Shown: positions 44,320-56,694 of the stretch, in pieces | How positions within the stretch are numbered: position 1 is the stretch's first letter | Layout of the letters: each line of letters begins with the position of its first letter | Assembly: GCA_948567375.1 (NCBI GenBank) | Contig: OX419755.1 | Location: 5,399,001-5,463,000 of the forward strand | Length of the DNA: 64,000 nt | Source of the DNA: Lunularia cruciata | Lineage: Eukaryota; Streptophyta; Marchantiopsida; Lunulariales; Lunulariaceae | Direction: 5' to 3' | Notes under the pieces: model-generated | The model's input: only the letters and a program-made list of their open reading frames with translations | Told to the model about the DNA's origin: nothing | Database searches by the model: none | Translations under genes and position numbers: made by a program

Positions 44320-45300
44320 GCTTAGGTGGCTGAGAAGAGAGAGACTTCTAGTTGAGCGCAAGAGTAGACCGGAGAGTGTACATGAGAGAGAGAGTTTTGG
44401 TTGAGCACGAGAGTAGAGTGGAGAGTGTACAGGAGAGAGAGAGACTTCGTGTTGAGTGTGAGAGTAGAGTGGAGAGTGTACAAGAGAAAGAGAGAGAGAG
44501 ACTTTTGGTTGAACGTGAGATTAGAGTGGAGAGTGTAGAGGAGCAAGAGACACTTCTTGTTGAGCATTAGAATAGATTGGAGAGCTTTGAGGAGCAAGGT
44601 AGATTATTTAGTAGAGAGAAAGAGACTCCTTTGTGAGCTAGAGGAGACTCTTGCTGCCAAGGAGGAGCAGCATTTGACCTTGAGCACTTATGGGATGTAG
44701 AGAGAGTAGAGATTAGCTGACTTGGACTTGGACATCCTAGGTGTAGCTGCCATGGTTGAGGGTTATAGGGTCCAATTACAAACTCATGCACAAGAGTTAG
44801 CATATGCTATGGAGAGGTGCAAGAGTGCTCATGCTCAGGTAGAGGAGATTGAGAGTATTCTACTTTAGGTGAGGGCTTGTATGGCTTATCTTGGACCTAG
44901 AATTTGTACTATTGCTTGCCAGACCCATAGCCATAGTGAGATGCAGACCCAGACCAATGCCACCCTTGTTATAGATGAGACCCATGTGTTACCCCGTAAT
45001 GTTATGACTCAAGAGACCCCAACTATTGCCTCCCATTCCTTACCTCACCATGTGGATACTTAGGAGACTTAGACTCAAGGGACCCAAAATGAGTTTAGAG
45101 AGAGGCTTAGTCTATCGGGAGAGTATATTCCACGTATTCTCTTCCCAGGCTTCTTGCGGAAAAAGATTATTATTGTGGATGTTACTTGTTTGGCATCATT
45201 ATGGATTTGTGGTGCTACATGTTTTTGTGCATGGGAGAGTTGGAAGACTAGGCATGTTTGGTGCCCTCACACATAATCAGGGCTTGTAGGGTAGGTAGCA
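44320..45300 (+). pseudogene. Decayed ORF with tandem coiled-coil repeats
   Basis: From 44340 to 44580 a unit of about 57 bp encodes variants of LLVERESRVESVQERE four or five times, a highly charged heptad-like repeat expected to form a coiled coil. Downstream, protein-like translation continues in changing frames (AAMVEGYRVQLQTHAQELAYAM, RACMAYLGPRICTIACQTH, FRERLSLSGEYIPRILFPG) interrupted mainly by TAG. The family is unknown. It probably belongs with 43440-44010 as one decayed element. Confidence 0.4.
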
Positions 45301-45969
45301 TGTCATAGTGTTAGCCATTTTGTCCACTTTTGTTTTTTGTGCTTTGAGGTTATCTTGTGGATAGATCTTACTTTGGATGGAGTGGAGTGATTATTATGGA
45401 GCATGTAGCAATGGTTGGAACTCCCTGATTGAGTTCACATTAGGTCTCGCCTCATGGCCTATTTGTGTTCTACATATATCCAACAAGATTCTGAGTTTAG
45501 AGGACTTAGAGTTAGATCATATGAGCATCTTACTTCATTAGGTTTACCTATTCATGATCTTTTGATTCTAGATAGTTATGCACTCTCTTATTAGGAACCA
45601 TCCACATGTTACTATCCATCCTACCCACTTTTTTCCTTATAGGGTAGAGAGAGCATCATACTCTTGATCATCAACCCTTTGATGAGGGCTTTGGACAGAT
45701 TTGGGCATGATAGGCTTGTTGTTACTTGGGCAGAAGAGGAATGGACATCTAATAGGCTGAGTTCTTATAGTTTTGACCCATATTCTCTTCTTACTAGCGG
45801 CATCACAAACAAAGACTTGGATGAGAGCGAGTGGCTCCTTTGGTGGTCATTGAGTCCATTCAAGATTCAACATCATGTATACCATTGTAGACTTGAGGAT
45901 TCAATAGAAGCATGTAGACACCATGTTGCATCTCCCTCTTCTTCTTTGCCTCTTTCTCCTCTACCATAG
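45301..45969 (+). pseudogene. Decayed coding segment, unknown, possibly same element
   Basis: Plus-strand fragments include MEWSDYYGACSNGWNSLIEF (about 45376), the open frame 45664-45969 with LDRFGHDRLVVTWAEEEW and SEWLLWWSLSPF. Stops are few but present. No recognised family. Confidence 0.3.
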
Positions 45970-46490
45970 TCATAGGTTTTATTGGCTCCACATTTATATA
46001 CATCTTTTGTTCATTTATACTCATTTATATATTTATCACTTATATTCATATCTATTTTCTTTCCTCCTTGTCATGTGTTTTGTATAACTTGTGCATCAAC
46101 TTGGGTATCACCTAGCACTTACGTGCACCATGCACATCACGCATGGAATTTAACTACATTCTCCAAATTCAGCGGACTCTAGCTGCTCTAGGCATTACCC
46201 AACATCACTTAGTGCTTATATGTGCCATCGAGCGGAGCCCTAAACCCAACCTACGCTACTTGCCATTGGTGCAAACTCAATACTAGTGGTACTGAGTGCT
46301 GACGAGTAACAATCAACCAATTAGAAGAGCCTCAATCAAGAATCTAAAACTCATCTTTATTTATGATCATAATGAGGTTATAGTTGTCTCCTATTTGCTA
46401 TCATTAGAGTATAATGGATTTGGAGTAGGATGATGAATTTGACTAAGCACTTTGAAATATTGACAAATTTCCTTGGGAGATTTTCCAACC
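45970..46490. other. Unclassified DNA with a GGCACT-type module
   Basis: AT-rich start (TATTTATACTCATTTATA near 46000), then the short-repeat module at 46110-46310. No gene is supported. Confidence 0.35.
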
Positions 46491-46499
46491 TATATGAGA

Positions 46500-47700
46500 C
46501 TCACTTTGATATCAAGAGTGTGCTTTGACTCTAAACTCTTCTCCTTAAATTTTTGTTTTTCTGCCCTAGCTTTCATCTTATCTACACTCAATTTCTTCTC
46601 AATTTCAACTTTCATCTTCTTTGTCTCTAATCTAACTTGCTAAGCTTCCATTTTCATCATTGTTTTCTCTCTTTCCCTCATGTTTGTGGCTTCTACTTCA
46701 GCTAGTTGTAACCTCTCCCTAGATTCTATAGTATATACCTTCAACATGTTAATTTTTTCTAAATCATGAGACAATGACAAACTAGGTGACAACCTCAATA
46801 CCTTACTGGCTAATATTCCACCTTTTCTCCTCTTTGGGTCACGTTCCTCTTCTTGGTCAAGGAAATCACACTTGGATCCATCCCTTATAGAAGTTAAAGG
46901 AGGTGGTGTAACAAAAGCTGAGTCGTTGATTGGTGCAACAAATTGTAATTCATCCTTGGGTGATACGATTCCATTGTCCATGCCTACACTTGGTATACTT
47001 TCCATCCCTTGGGTGTTTGGGACAACCCTCATGCACCACTTTTGGAGGAGATGGGAGTTGAGAGCACTCCTATGCACTTTCATGGACCTCTTCCTTGCCA
47101 ACCTTGCTCAATTTGGGATTTATATCTCCCACACTTACCATAGTAGGTGGACTAATTTTTGCTCTATTCCCAAACATGACTTCCATTCTTGTAAAATGCA
47201 AGCACATTCCATTCAATGTATCCTCTATATTCTCCACCCTTTGCCATATTCCTTCTCTATGAGCTCTTCTCCGGTAGACTTGTTCTTAAGCTTAAACATT
47301 TCTTTGTATTGCTTCATGTACCTCAACCATTTCTTGTAAAGCTTGTCACCTATCATAGAAGTAGGAAATCCTTGCCCCTCTTTAATAAAAAAATGTGGCC
47401 ATGAAACTAAAAGCAATTAATTTTTGAATGTGCTTTTTGCAATTCACACCATGAATCTAGGCAAAAAGCTCAAGGTCCTCCAAATAATCTAGTATTTGGC
47501 CATAATGGTGCATTGTCATGCAAAACCGCTCATCTTCCTTTGTTTTGCCAAGCAGCACAGAAAAAGAAATCCTCAACTCTTCTCCAAATTTCCCTAATAA
47601 TTTTTTGAGGTGTGAATCCAAAGATGAGTCTATAGGTCTTGGATTGGTGTCCAAAAGTGAACCTCCTACCTTGAAACAAGGTACTTGATCTCCCATTGCT
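46500..47700 (-). pseudogene. Decayed minus-strand ORF: basic NLS-like patch and C-terminal coiled coil
   Basis: Read leftward from about 47696, fragments in shifting frames follow one another: MGDQVPCFKVGG, FPTSMIGDKLYKKWLRYMKQ, an open frame 47101-46640 with DPKRRKGG (nuclear-localisation-like), then a long charged helix (EATNMREREKTMMKMEA, VRLETKKMKVEIEKKL). The layout resembles plant transposon-encoded DNA-binding accessory proteins, but I cannot assign a family. Confidence 0.35.
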
Positions 47701-49282
47701 CAAATTTTTTTGTAAAATTCCTCAACCCCCAATCAATTTCTTGGTTGCCGCACGGTGGTGCAGATCATTTCCCACACCAATGCAAAACTACAAAACCACC
47801 ATTTATTGGACTGACAAAAGGAGTATTTGCTCAGGATGGTGAATTCAAGTTTAGAATTTGAATAGTTGAGAGCAAGGCATTTTGGATTTTGAATCTACCA
47901 AAAAATTCATAAATTAAAACCAACTCACCTAACCACATAAAGATCCTCTCAATAACCACATCACCTCTTCTGACAATCATTCATTCAATTACAACATTCC
48001 TAAACCTTTGTAATATAGTGCCTAATTTTTATAAACAAACACCACATGGAAAGAATACTCCGTTACTGAACTTACATAGCATTCATTTATTGCCATCTCA
48101 ACTTGCTACAAAGTTCACTAAAAATTATTATGAAGTTTGTTATTTATCCTGTAGACATCCATCAAATCTATTTTTGAAACCCCGTACTATCTTGTAAAGA
48201 CTTTCATTTGGGAGTTGGAGAGGATTATTGAAGCTTTACATAGCCTGTAGCCATAAGTATCCCATGGGACACAAGAAAAGTGACCCGTAGGAATTCCTAA
48301 GAAAGCCTACTTCCTAGAACACAAGGAGGATGGGAAGACCCTATCAAGAATTCCCATGGGCTGGGAATAAGGGATGCATGTAAAAACTAAAGTCTAGCAT
48401 GAATTATAATAATATTTTGAAATGGAGACGTGGTCGTGGTAGGGGTTCAGTGCAGTCCCAACATGGTGGAACTTGCATTTTCACTAGAAGCTCAATGTTG
48501 CTCATGAATCTAGAACCCCATGGACTAAGCTAGACTCACATTCTCACATAGATTCCTAAGGCGCTTATGAATCTGGCTCCCACATTTGTGATTATGCTCA
48601 CCTTTTCACATAAAGCTTGATGGCTTAATAATTTTCATATTTTCACATAGAGCATGGCGGGTTAGGAGTTTCAAAGAGCTGGGTGGGTTAGGAACTTGAA
48701 CATCCTCATTGATTAAACTATTCCCATTTGCAGATTTTGGTAACAGGTGAGAGAATTCCATGACCACACACATGCTAGAGCTAAAAGAATTCAAGGAGCA
48801 TGAGTTTTAGCTCAACTCAAACATTGTGAGTGCCTGCACACGGATACCCAATCATTTATTCTGGGCCCTCCAAAAGAAACAAGAAATTGAGGGATTTAAG
48901 CTTGACCATAGTTGAAATAATTGGTGAGTTCTAGTTTTTAAGTTCCATGTTTGAGTTTTAATTTTTACAGGTTATACTATAAGTTTCAATTTATTTTAAA
49001 GTGTATGTCTCAAATCTGAAAAGCTCAACCCATCTAGTTAATTCTTTAGCTACTCCTTTTCCTAAACCTGTTTTTGAAATTATGAAACTCCTATATTTCT
49101 AGCTTCTTCTTTGGTTGTACCTATTTTCTTTTTTCATGTCCCTCCAAATAGTTCAACCCTTTTTTCCCAGCTCATTACTTTCCTGCTCATTATTTTTCTC
49201 CCTCTTGCTTGTGGCTGAACCTTATTTTCCTTATCCCCATAACTTTATAATCTTTATTGCACTCTCATAAAATCATATCACA
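47701..49282. other. AT-rich unclassified repeat-type DNA
   Basis: No gene is supported. A partial copy of the 'ggatgggaagaccctatcaag' repeat lies at about 48328. GGTCGTGGTAGGGGTTCAGTGC near 48432 could encode an RGRGRG patch, but it has no context. Confidence 0.4.
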
Positions 49283-50360
49283 TGTTGTGCATATATACAT
49301 TGCTACACAATATACATTGCTATTCAACATCATACACTATAGAAGCACAACTCACACATAAGTCATACATGAACTCTAAAGTGCCACAATGTTCAATTCA
49401 TTCTTCCACTTGAATCACTCTCAATCAGATTGGTACTCAATCTTCCACTCAACAATTTGCAAACAATTGAGCATTGATTACAATCAAGCCACACCCACTC
49501 AAGCTAAGAGACTCCAAGTGACACTCACCGGCCTCTATCCACCATAGATAGAAAATCAAAGGCTCAATCTAGGTCTCCAGCCCTAATAGTGCCACTGATA
49601 GTGCAAATGGTGCAAGTGAAAATGGGTCCCACCATGTGATCAATAGCCCTAACATGAAATCTGACCGCCGACAAGTAGTCCATGAGCAACTACCAAAATA
49701 ACTATGATTATTAACACTACTACTCCAACATTCAAGCAAACTAGCTTTGGTGCTAGAAATATCATGACAAATTCTTGTGCATATATAAATTGTTACACAA
49801 CATACATTGTTCATAACATCATACACTATAGAAGCACAACTCACACATAAGTCATACATGAACTCTAAAGTGCCACAATGTTCAATTCATTCTTCCAATT
49901 GAATCACTCTCAATCAGATTTGTACTCAATCTTCCACTCAACAATTTGCCAACAATTAAGTATTGATTGTAGTCAAACCACACCCACTTGAGCTAAGAGA
50001 CTCCAAGTGACACTCACCGTCCTCTATCCACCATAGATAGAAAATCAAAGGCTCAATCTAGATCTCCAACCCTAATAGTGCCACTAATAGTACAAATGGT
50101 GCAAGTGACAATGAGTCCCACCATGTGATAATAGCCATAACATGAAATCTGATCGCCAACAAGTAGTCCATGAGCAACTACCAAAATAACTATGACTACT
50201 AACACTACCACTCCAACATTCAAGCAAACTAGCTTTGGCGCTAGAAATATCATGACAAATTCTTGTGCATATATAAATTGTTACACAACATACATCGTTC
50301 ATAACATCATACACTATAGAAGCACAACTTTGTAGTATACATGCATTCTAAAGTTCCACA
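49283..50360 (-). repeat. Tandem terminal modules of element 3 (A-B-A-B-A)
   Basis: Two consecutive units of about 488 bp (B plus A) are nearly identical to each other over their full length, and an extra A joins them to the internal region. B starts TGTCATGATATTTC and A starts TGTGG(C/A)AC on the minus strand. The open frames on the minus strand here are incidental. Confidence 0.8.
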
Positions 50361-51151
50361 ATTGGCTCCACTAGCTAGCGGTTAGGTCATTCTAACTCCA
50401 TATAGCCATCTATTCCAAGTATGTGATATGCCTTATGGAGGGCAAAGATCAAGAGGTTGGGTACTATTGAGCCCCATTGTTGTCTATAATCTATATCACA
50501 TAAAGGATGAATTAGCTATAGGTCAAGTCAAGTACATCTAGGGCATAACTACTATCCTTGAAGAACCACCATGAGGAGAAGAGTCAAACATACCATATTG
50601 CATCCCCTCAAACAACAATCACAGACCAACATAGTAGTAGCTTCACTAGAAGAGCCACATTACATACATCATAAGCTTGTGCATACAAGTGCCAAGATTG
50701 AGTCTATAGTGCCATCAATCTTTGGGAGGTAGCATGCCATGGCACATAATTGCCCACATGATTCTTCCAAATAACACTATCATGTCCTTCCAACATAATG
50801 ACTTCAAAGGCAAAACCTTATGCACTCTCAAAATAGTGAGGCCTAAGGTAACATAAAGTATTGTTGGTGTAGTGTGTTATACATGTACATAGTCACTTGG
50901 ATGAAATGGATTAATGGTCTATAACCTCTTCCTCAAATAGAAGCATAACATAAGGTATCTCTATTTTGAGCAATTATTAAGTTCTCAAAAGCCATCACAC
51001 ATCACTCTCCAAAATATCTCTGCTCATTTCAGAACATGCTCACCCCATATATGTGGATCATCCAAGTCCAAAACTATACTAGCATCACAACAAATGGTTG
51101 CAAGTAAATCTCGATTGCATCCATAGAGTAGAGAGTAAGGAGAGAAGGATG

Positions 51152-51560
51152 CTAAGGAGACTTGCCAGCTGAATCAATAGCCCATGGCCAACCAAGGTAA
51201 TTGGAGATCCCAATCTCCCAAGTGGTCTCTCTACAAACATACTTACACAATCTTCTCTTCATTGTTTGAATACTCTCTCTACTAAGGCATTCAGGGTGAT
51301 CTTGAGAGGTTGTAAGATGATCAATCAAGGCCTTGTCACACAAGACTTGAAACTCCTCCAAGAACTCTATACCTTGATCATTGAAAAAATCAACTAGTGC
51401 ACCATAATAACTAAGAACTTGATCTATGAAAAAGTATGCCATCCTTTCATTAGACTTGTCAAAAAGTGTCACCAGCTCAATTCACTTGGAAAATTGCTTC
51501 ACTATAACCAAAACATACTGATAATATCTCACAGTCAATAGTAAAGGTCTAGCAAAGTCC
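51152..51560 (-). pseudogene. Integrase core remnant of element 3
   Basis: The minus-strand frame contains FNDQGIEFLEEFQVLCDKALIDH, matching LTDQGTEFLGEFQVLCDKALIDH of element 1. The catalytic aspartate of the second motif is kept (NDQG), but the surrounding frame is broken. Confidence 0.65.
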
Positions 51561-52559
51561 AAACTCCAATGCTAATCCAATACCATGATAAGTAATGGGT
51601 GTAATTGTGGCATAAGAGCTTAAATGATGCTCTAACTTGGCCACAAACCACACATCTGCCAACAAACGATTGTACATTGATCTACATACCACACCACCAA
51701 TAATAACTCTAGAGTAAGCTATATGTATTTTTTACTCCAAAGTGTCTTAGCTCCTCATGAGCATAATGTACCAATTATGGTCTCTAAGATGGAAATGGTA
51801 CTTATTGCACTCTACTATCCTCTCATACATGAAGAATATGTTTGCCTTCCAATCCAACCACATGGTTTGCTAAAGAACACGATCTCTCTCTTTGGCACCA
51901 ACTATACCACCCATAACACCAATGCAAAGATAATACATCACTAAGACATCATCATGAATGTTTCACTGACCTGTACCAATATCTCCACCCTCAAGATATA
52001 TAACCTCAACAACTCCTCTTGTATGTGTTGAGAGAGATACCACCAAAGCCCCACAAAATATACATAGAAAGGTAGATGTATGCCAACTTGGTACCATCTC
52101 CTTATTTGTCTGACCATGCCAATGTGCTTCAATTCAATCTTGCTGGCTAGGACATGGGTTTCTACTCAACCCATTTACATCACAATTCACCACTCTAAGC
52201 TTGTGAATAACCATGATATTATAATCCTATAAAATTAGAGCTCATCATGCAAACTTCCTTGAAAGCTTGTTAGATTCTATCAACCACATTAGTGGTTGAT
52301 GATCAATGATGAGAGTGAAAGGGTTACCAAATAGGTAACATTAGAAATGTGCTACTACCCATACTATTGCCAAGCACTCTCCATGATATGAACTATACTT
52401 CATCTCCATTGAATTGTTGGAGTGACTAGCTACCACAAACTCCTTCCTCTCATTATCTTGTTGGTTGAGCATTGCTCCAATCCCTAACGTACTCCAATCA
52501 TTATGAACTTGGAATGGTCATTCTTTGATTGGTCTCCTAAGAATAAGGGTTTATGGCAA

Positions 52560-53280
52560 CCTCTCCTTGAGCTCTATAAAAGCTCTCTCTTGCTCATCTC
52601 TCCAACACCACTTTTATGTAAGCTTGGTTAGATTCATCAAGGCCTTGGCAATAGCACTAAATCCTCTAACGTATTGGTGATAAAAGTTTGCCAAACCAAG
52701 GAATGTTTTCACTCTGCTCACCTCCGTAGGCTGAGGAATATGTGCAATAGCTTCCACCTTGGTTTGCTAAACTCCAAGTCCTCTATGGTAGAAATGTGAT
52801 CCAAATACTCAACTTGATTACGGAAGAATCTACACTTCCTAGGATTTAATTTGAGTCCATGAGATCTCAACCTCTCAAACACCTCCAACAAATGTCCTTC
52901 ATGCTCCTCCATAAAAGTGTTATAGACCAAAATTTCATCAATATAGCACCAAGTAAAATCCAGTCCTGCTAGGATCTTGTCCATGACTCTCATGAACTCA
53001 ACAAGAGCATTCTTTAACCCAAATAGTAAAAAACTCTATTGATATAATACAACCTTGCCACAAGGATCAATAGCCTAAAATGATGTCTTGGACTTATCCT
53101 CCTCCTTGATCGGCAATTGATGATATCATGCTCAAAGATCCAAAGTATTGAAGACCTTTGCATATCCAATCATATCAAAGATCTCCTCTAGTGTAGGCAT
53201 GGTATACCAATCAGCCCTAGTTTATTTGTTGATAGGATGGTAATCTCCATACATCCGCTTGTTAGGCTTCACCAATTGTT
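52560..53280 (-). pseudogene. Reverse transcriptase remnant of element 3
   Basis: The minus-strand frame 52993-52718 encodes DKILAGLDFTWCYIDEILVY and FERLRSHGLKL. The catalytic YIDD is YIDE. Upstream motifs (RPINK, TPEEIFD) are recognisable on the same strand near 53150-53270. Confidence 0.7.
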
Positions 53281-53610
53281 GTAATTTTGAGTCCCAAACA
53301 AGTCCATGACCTCCCTCTCAAAAATCATAGGAGCTTGGGAAACTCATACATATGGGTAAAATGGCTATCCAACAAGGTTCACCACTGCCATAGATGATCT
53401 ATCAACCACTATCATTGTCGGAGACTAGTGCCCAACATCCAACATATCTTCAATAATAAGGTGGTCTAGTTGTTGAATCCTATCATAAGCACGCTATAGG
53501 ACCTCTATGGGTAAGAGATTTATCCACCAAAGACAAAGATAATGAGCCTATGATCCCACTCTAGCTACATCCAACAACATGATAGGTCCCATCCATAGAT
53601 GTAATTATGA

Positions 53611-54899
53611 GATTTTTAGCACCTTGTAACCATTGGATTTCTCCAAAGTTGAGTGGAAAAGTGTATAAGGGGCTCAAGCATGATGACCACCATGTCCATT
53701 CAATGGATCCTTCTTTTGGAGTAAAACAAAGTTCATACCATCAAGACTCTCAAGGTGGTGTATGTATTAGTTTTCACTTTGTAATGGTAATTAAAGGCTT
53801 ATTTGAAGAGTAGTGAAGAATCTTGATATAGGGGTGGAAGCATTTGAGTGAGAGAGATCATTTGTGTGGAACTGGAGTGTGCAACTCTAGGTACTCTATA
53901 GATACTAGGTACAATATAGAGATAGGTGGCCGCATGCTTGGAGTACCATCTAGTAACATTACCAAGAAAGATTGAGCATCATGATCACTTCAACTCTTGT
54001 GACATGGTACTTTTGGGGCGGGTGAAATACTACATTACAATTGTAGTTGTCAAGGAGATTGGACCCATGGAAGATCTTGTTTTCCTCCTCAATTTGCACA
54101 TTCTTGGACACTAAATGTAAGGCCCCATAATACTAATGATCTTGTACAAATGAACCTTTGTGATATGAATACAAATTATAAGCTTAAGGGACTCCCACAA
54201 CAATATAGCTAAATGGAATTTGGTTGGGAAAAAGAGGAAGGTGTAGAAACTCTACGGTAAAGTGACCTTTGTTCGAAATGAACCATTACCTCTTGGAGTC
54301 TTCTAGACTTGAACTATGGTAAGCCTCATTGTTAGTTAGTAATATTTTTGTAATGTACCAAGGTTGGTGATATTACCTTCTTTTGGGAAGCAAATTCACC
54401 CAAAAGTTTAAATAGCAAATAATATAGTCATCATAGTGGCACTTTTATCTTGTTTCAATCATTTTTTATCTGTATTCTCAAAGGGATGACTTTTTTTCCA
54501 TCTATACTATTATTTTGTCTACATTACATTGTCATAATGTGCAAAGTCTGACAATGATAAAAGAAAATTCCCTTTTTCAATACTAGAATAGTCAAACCCC
54601 ATTCATCCTTATCCATTAACTCATCAAATTTCCAAAAAGGCATAATCAATATCATTGTCACATTCAAGCTTCTCTTGCCACTCCAAGAGCTTACTTTGCA
54701 TGCATCTTTTGATCTCATTATTGAACTCCTTCTATAACCTAATTTGGTGCATGTTGATAATCTTGAGCTTAGGACCTAAAGAGAGTACATCTCTTGACAA
54801 CACAACCAACAAGGCAATTTTTCCACCCCACTAAATAAAGATTTTTTCTTTCATCTATACTCCTCTCTTCTCCCCTCAAACACTCCTCTTCTTGCTCCT
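53611..54899. other. Unclassified DNA between gypsy copies 3 and 2
   Basis: No gene is supported. Two plus-strand frames of 62-68 codons (53607-53813, 53926-54114) have no recognisable similarity. The last 70 bp before 54900 are CT-rich, possibly another purine-rich array in reverse orientation, into which element 2 inserted. Confidence 0.35.
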
Positions 54900-55349
54900 T
54901 GTCACACCATTTTTAGTATTGCATCTAGATTGTTTGTACACTAGAGTTGTAGTGATAGTAGTCAGAGGTATTTTAGCAGTCACTTACAGACTACTTTTTG
55001 ACAATTGGATTTTGTGTTCAAGGTACTGACTTTGTGGTAGAGCCCATTGTCACTTTGCACCGTTTGCACTATCAAGTGTGCCATCAGCGGGACCATTAGG
55101 GTTCCAGACCTAGCTCAAGTCTAGGGGTATACTTTTGAAGTGCAACTCTAAAGAGCTTACTTCTCTGATGTTGAGCCTTCGAGTTTCTGGCTATGGTGGA
55201 TAAAGGCCGATGAGCGTCACCTGGAATCTCTTAGCTAGAGTGGATGTGGCTTGATTGTAATTAGTGCCTAGTTGTTGGCAATTTATAGAGTGACAAATCA
55301 AGTACTAATTTGAGTTGAGTTGATTTGAGTGTTGTAAACAATCTGATTA
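54900..55349 (+). repeat. Terminal module B, 5' copy of element 2
   Basis: 450 bp, the same length as the 5' B of element 1, ending ATCTGATTA and followed by CATCAGAGAAG, homologous to the internal start of element 1. Again there is no module A between B and the internal region, and none upstream of 54900. Confidence 0.8.
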
Positions 55350-56049
55350 CATCAGAGAAGTTAAGTCAGGGGAAATTGGGTGCAAGAATTGAGAGTGTTG
55401 GTGGTATCTCCAAGACTTGCTAATCGTTGGTACTTGATCAAAGGTAGCTTGATTGGAGCTCAGATTTTCTTCAATGTGTAGAAGCTTGTTCAATTGATGC
55501 AGATTTGGTAGTGAGATAGATGGTGTGCGGAAGCATTGGCTAATTTTCAAGCAAAGAAAAAGTAAATTTTGAGGTTGTGATTTTGAGCTCAAGAGGTGAA
55601 TGCAAGACCAATTTTTTGCAAGTTGGGCTTAGAAAATGAAGTTGAAGTTGGATTGGGAACCTACCCTTGTGAATTTGTGATTTGGATAAACCTATTTTTT
55701 CAATTTGGCTCAAATGAAGAGTTAGCGGAGGATTTGGCAATCAATCAACTTTAGGGTTTACGTCAAATTTTTGCTAGAGTTTATGTCAGATTTTGGTCAG
55801 ATTCGGAGGAGTTTTGCAAGTTTGGAAGAGTTTTGCCAGATTTGGAGAGGGTTCAAAGTGGCAAGAAGAAAGGCCTCTTTTGGTTATATTTTGGTGTTTT
55901 GAGGCTTCCAAGGCATAGGGCTGTGGGCTATGAGAGGCTACAAAGGCCTAGAAGAGCCAGCAAGCTAGCTTGTTGGCGTGAAGCTAGCTAGTTTAGAGTA
56001 GATCTTGGTCATTGTTTGGCAAAATCTGCCCATCTTGCTAGATTGTGCA

Positions 56050-56110
56050 CAATAGGGTTGACCCCTAGATCTCTTGTTCATAGATTGGTGCCCTACCAAC
56101 TGGTCCACCC
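56050..56110 (-). other. tRNA-like fragment in the leader of element 2
   Basis: Homologous to 32633-32694, with minus-strand GGACCAGTTGGTAGGG and GGGGTCAACCC. Both box-like motifs are shorter here. Not a functional tRNA. Confidence 0.3.
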
Positions 56111-56694
56111 TCACTTGTTGTTCTAGTGACTATGCCACTGTTATCTATACACTTGTAGCTTTGGCTAGGAGAGGCAGTTTGATCTCATTCTTGGTGAATC
56201 TTGGTAGCTTAGGACATAGATACAAATTTCTCTTATGTTAAATGCCAAATGGTGACAAAGTCAATCTTGTGTTGCTTTATGAGATGAAGTGTTTTTGTTT
56301 AGATTTCTTTTGATTGGACCTCCTCCATTCTCTATTTCCTATTTGTGCACCATGTTTGTGTGAGATGCCCTAAATTTAGAGTGTTGGTGCTTTGGTGTGC
56401 TCTTGGTAGTGAGGCTAGAGTGATGACCAATCAGACTACCTTTTTTTTCTCTGGTGAGGCAAGAAGTGATGACCTGCAGATCGTGAGAGTGTGTATTGTG
56501 ATGGCAGGTTATAAGTCACCTTTTTACCTAGTGTAGTGATCTTAGTTAGAGTTGCAATAGGGTGGTGTCCCGTGGGTATTGGCTCTTGGTGGTGCTCAAT
56601 TGGTGTTGGCACTTGGTGGAGTACTTGCGGTTGCGGTTTGTGGTTGCATTTGATGGTTCCAATTTGTGGTTGCAATTGCGGTTACTTTGTCACG

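Larger units (their letters stand above)
49283..53610 (-). mobile_element. Gypsy element copy 3, 5'-truncated, 3' end A-B-A-B-A
   Basis: Read leftward from about 53610 the order is the pre-RT conserved segment, RT, RNase H, integrase, PHD remnant (about 50590-50690), then terminal modules A (50258-50360), B (49878-50257), A (49770-49877), B (49389-49769) and A (49283-49388), ending GCACAACA at 49283. Everything upstream of the point matching about 36620 of element 1 is missing. RT reads YIDE instead of YIDD, and there are many stops, so it is older and dead. Its B modules are shorter (about 380 bp) and clearly diverged from those of elements 1 and 2. Confidence 0.8.

Noticed and set aside
44340-44600. 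Minus-strand 91-codon frame of LYTLHSTL repeats
   Set aside because: It is the reverse complement of the tandem coiled-coil repeat on the plus strand, which has the more protein-like translation.
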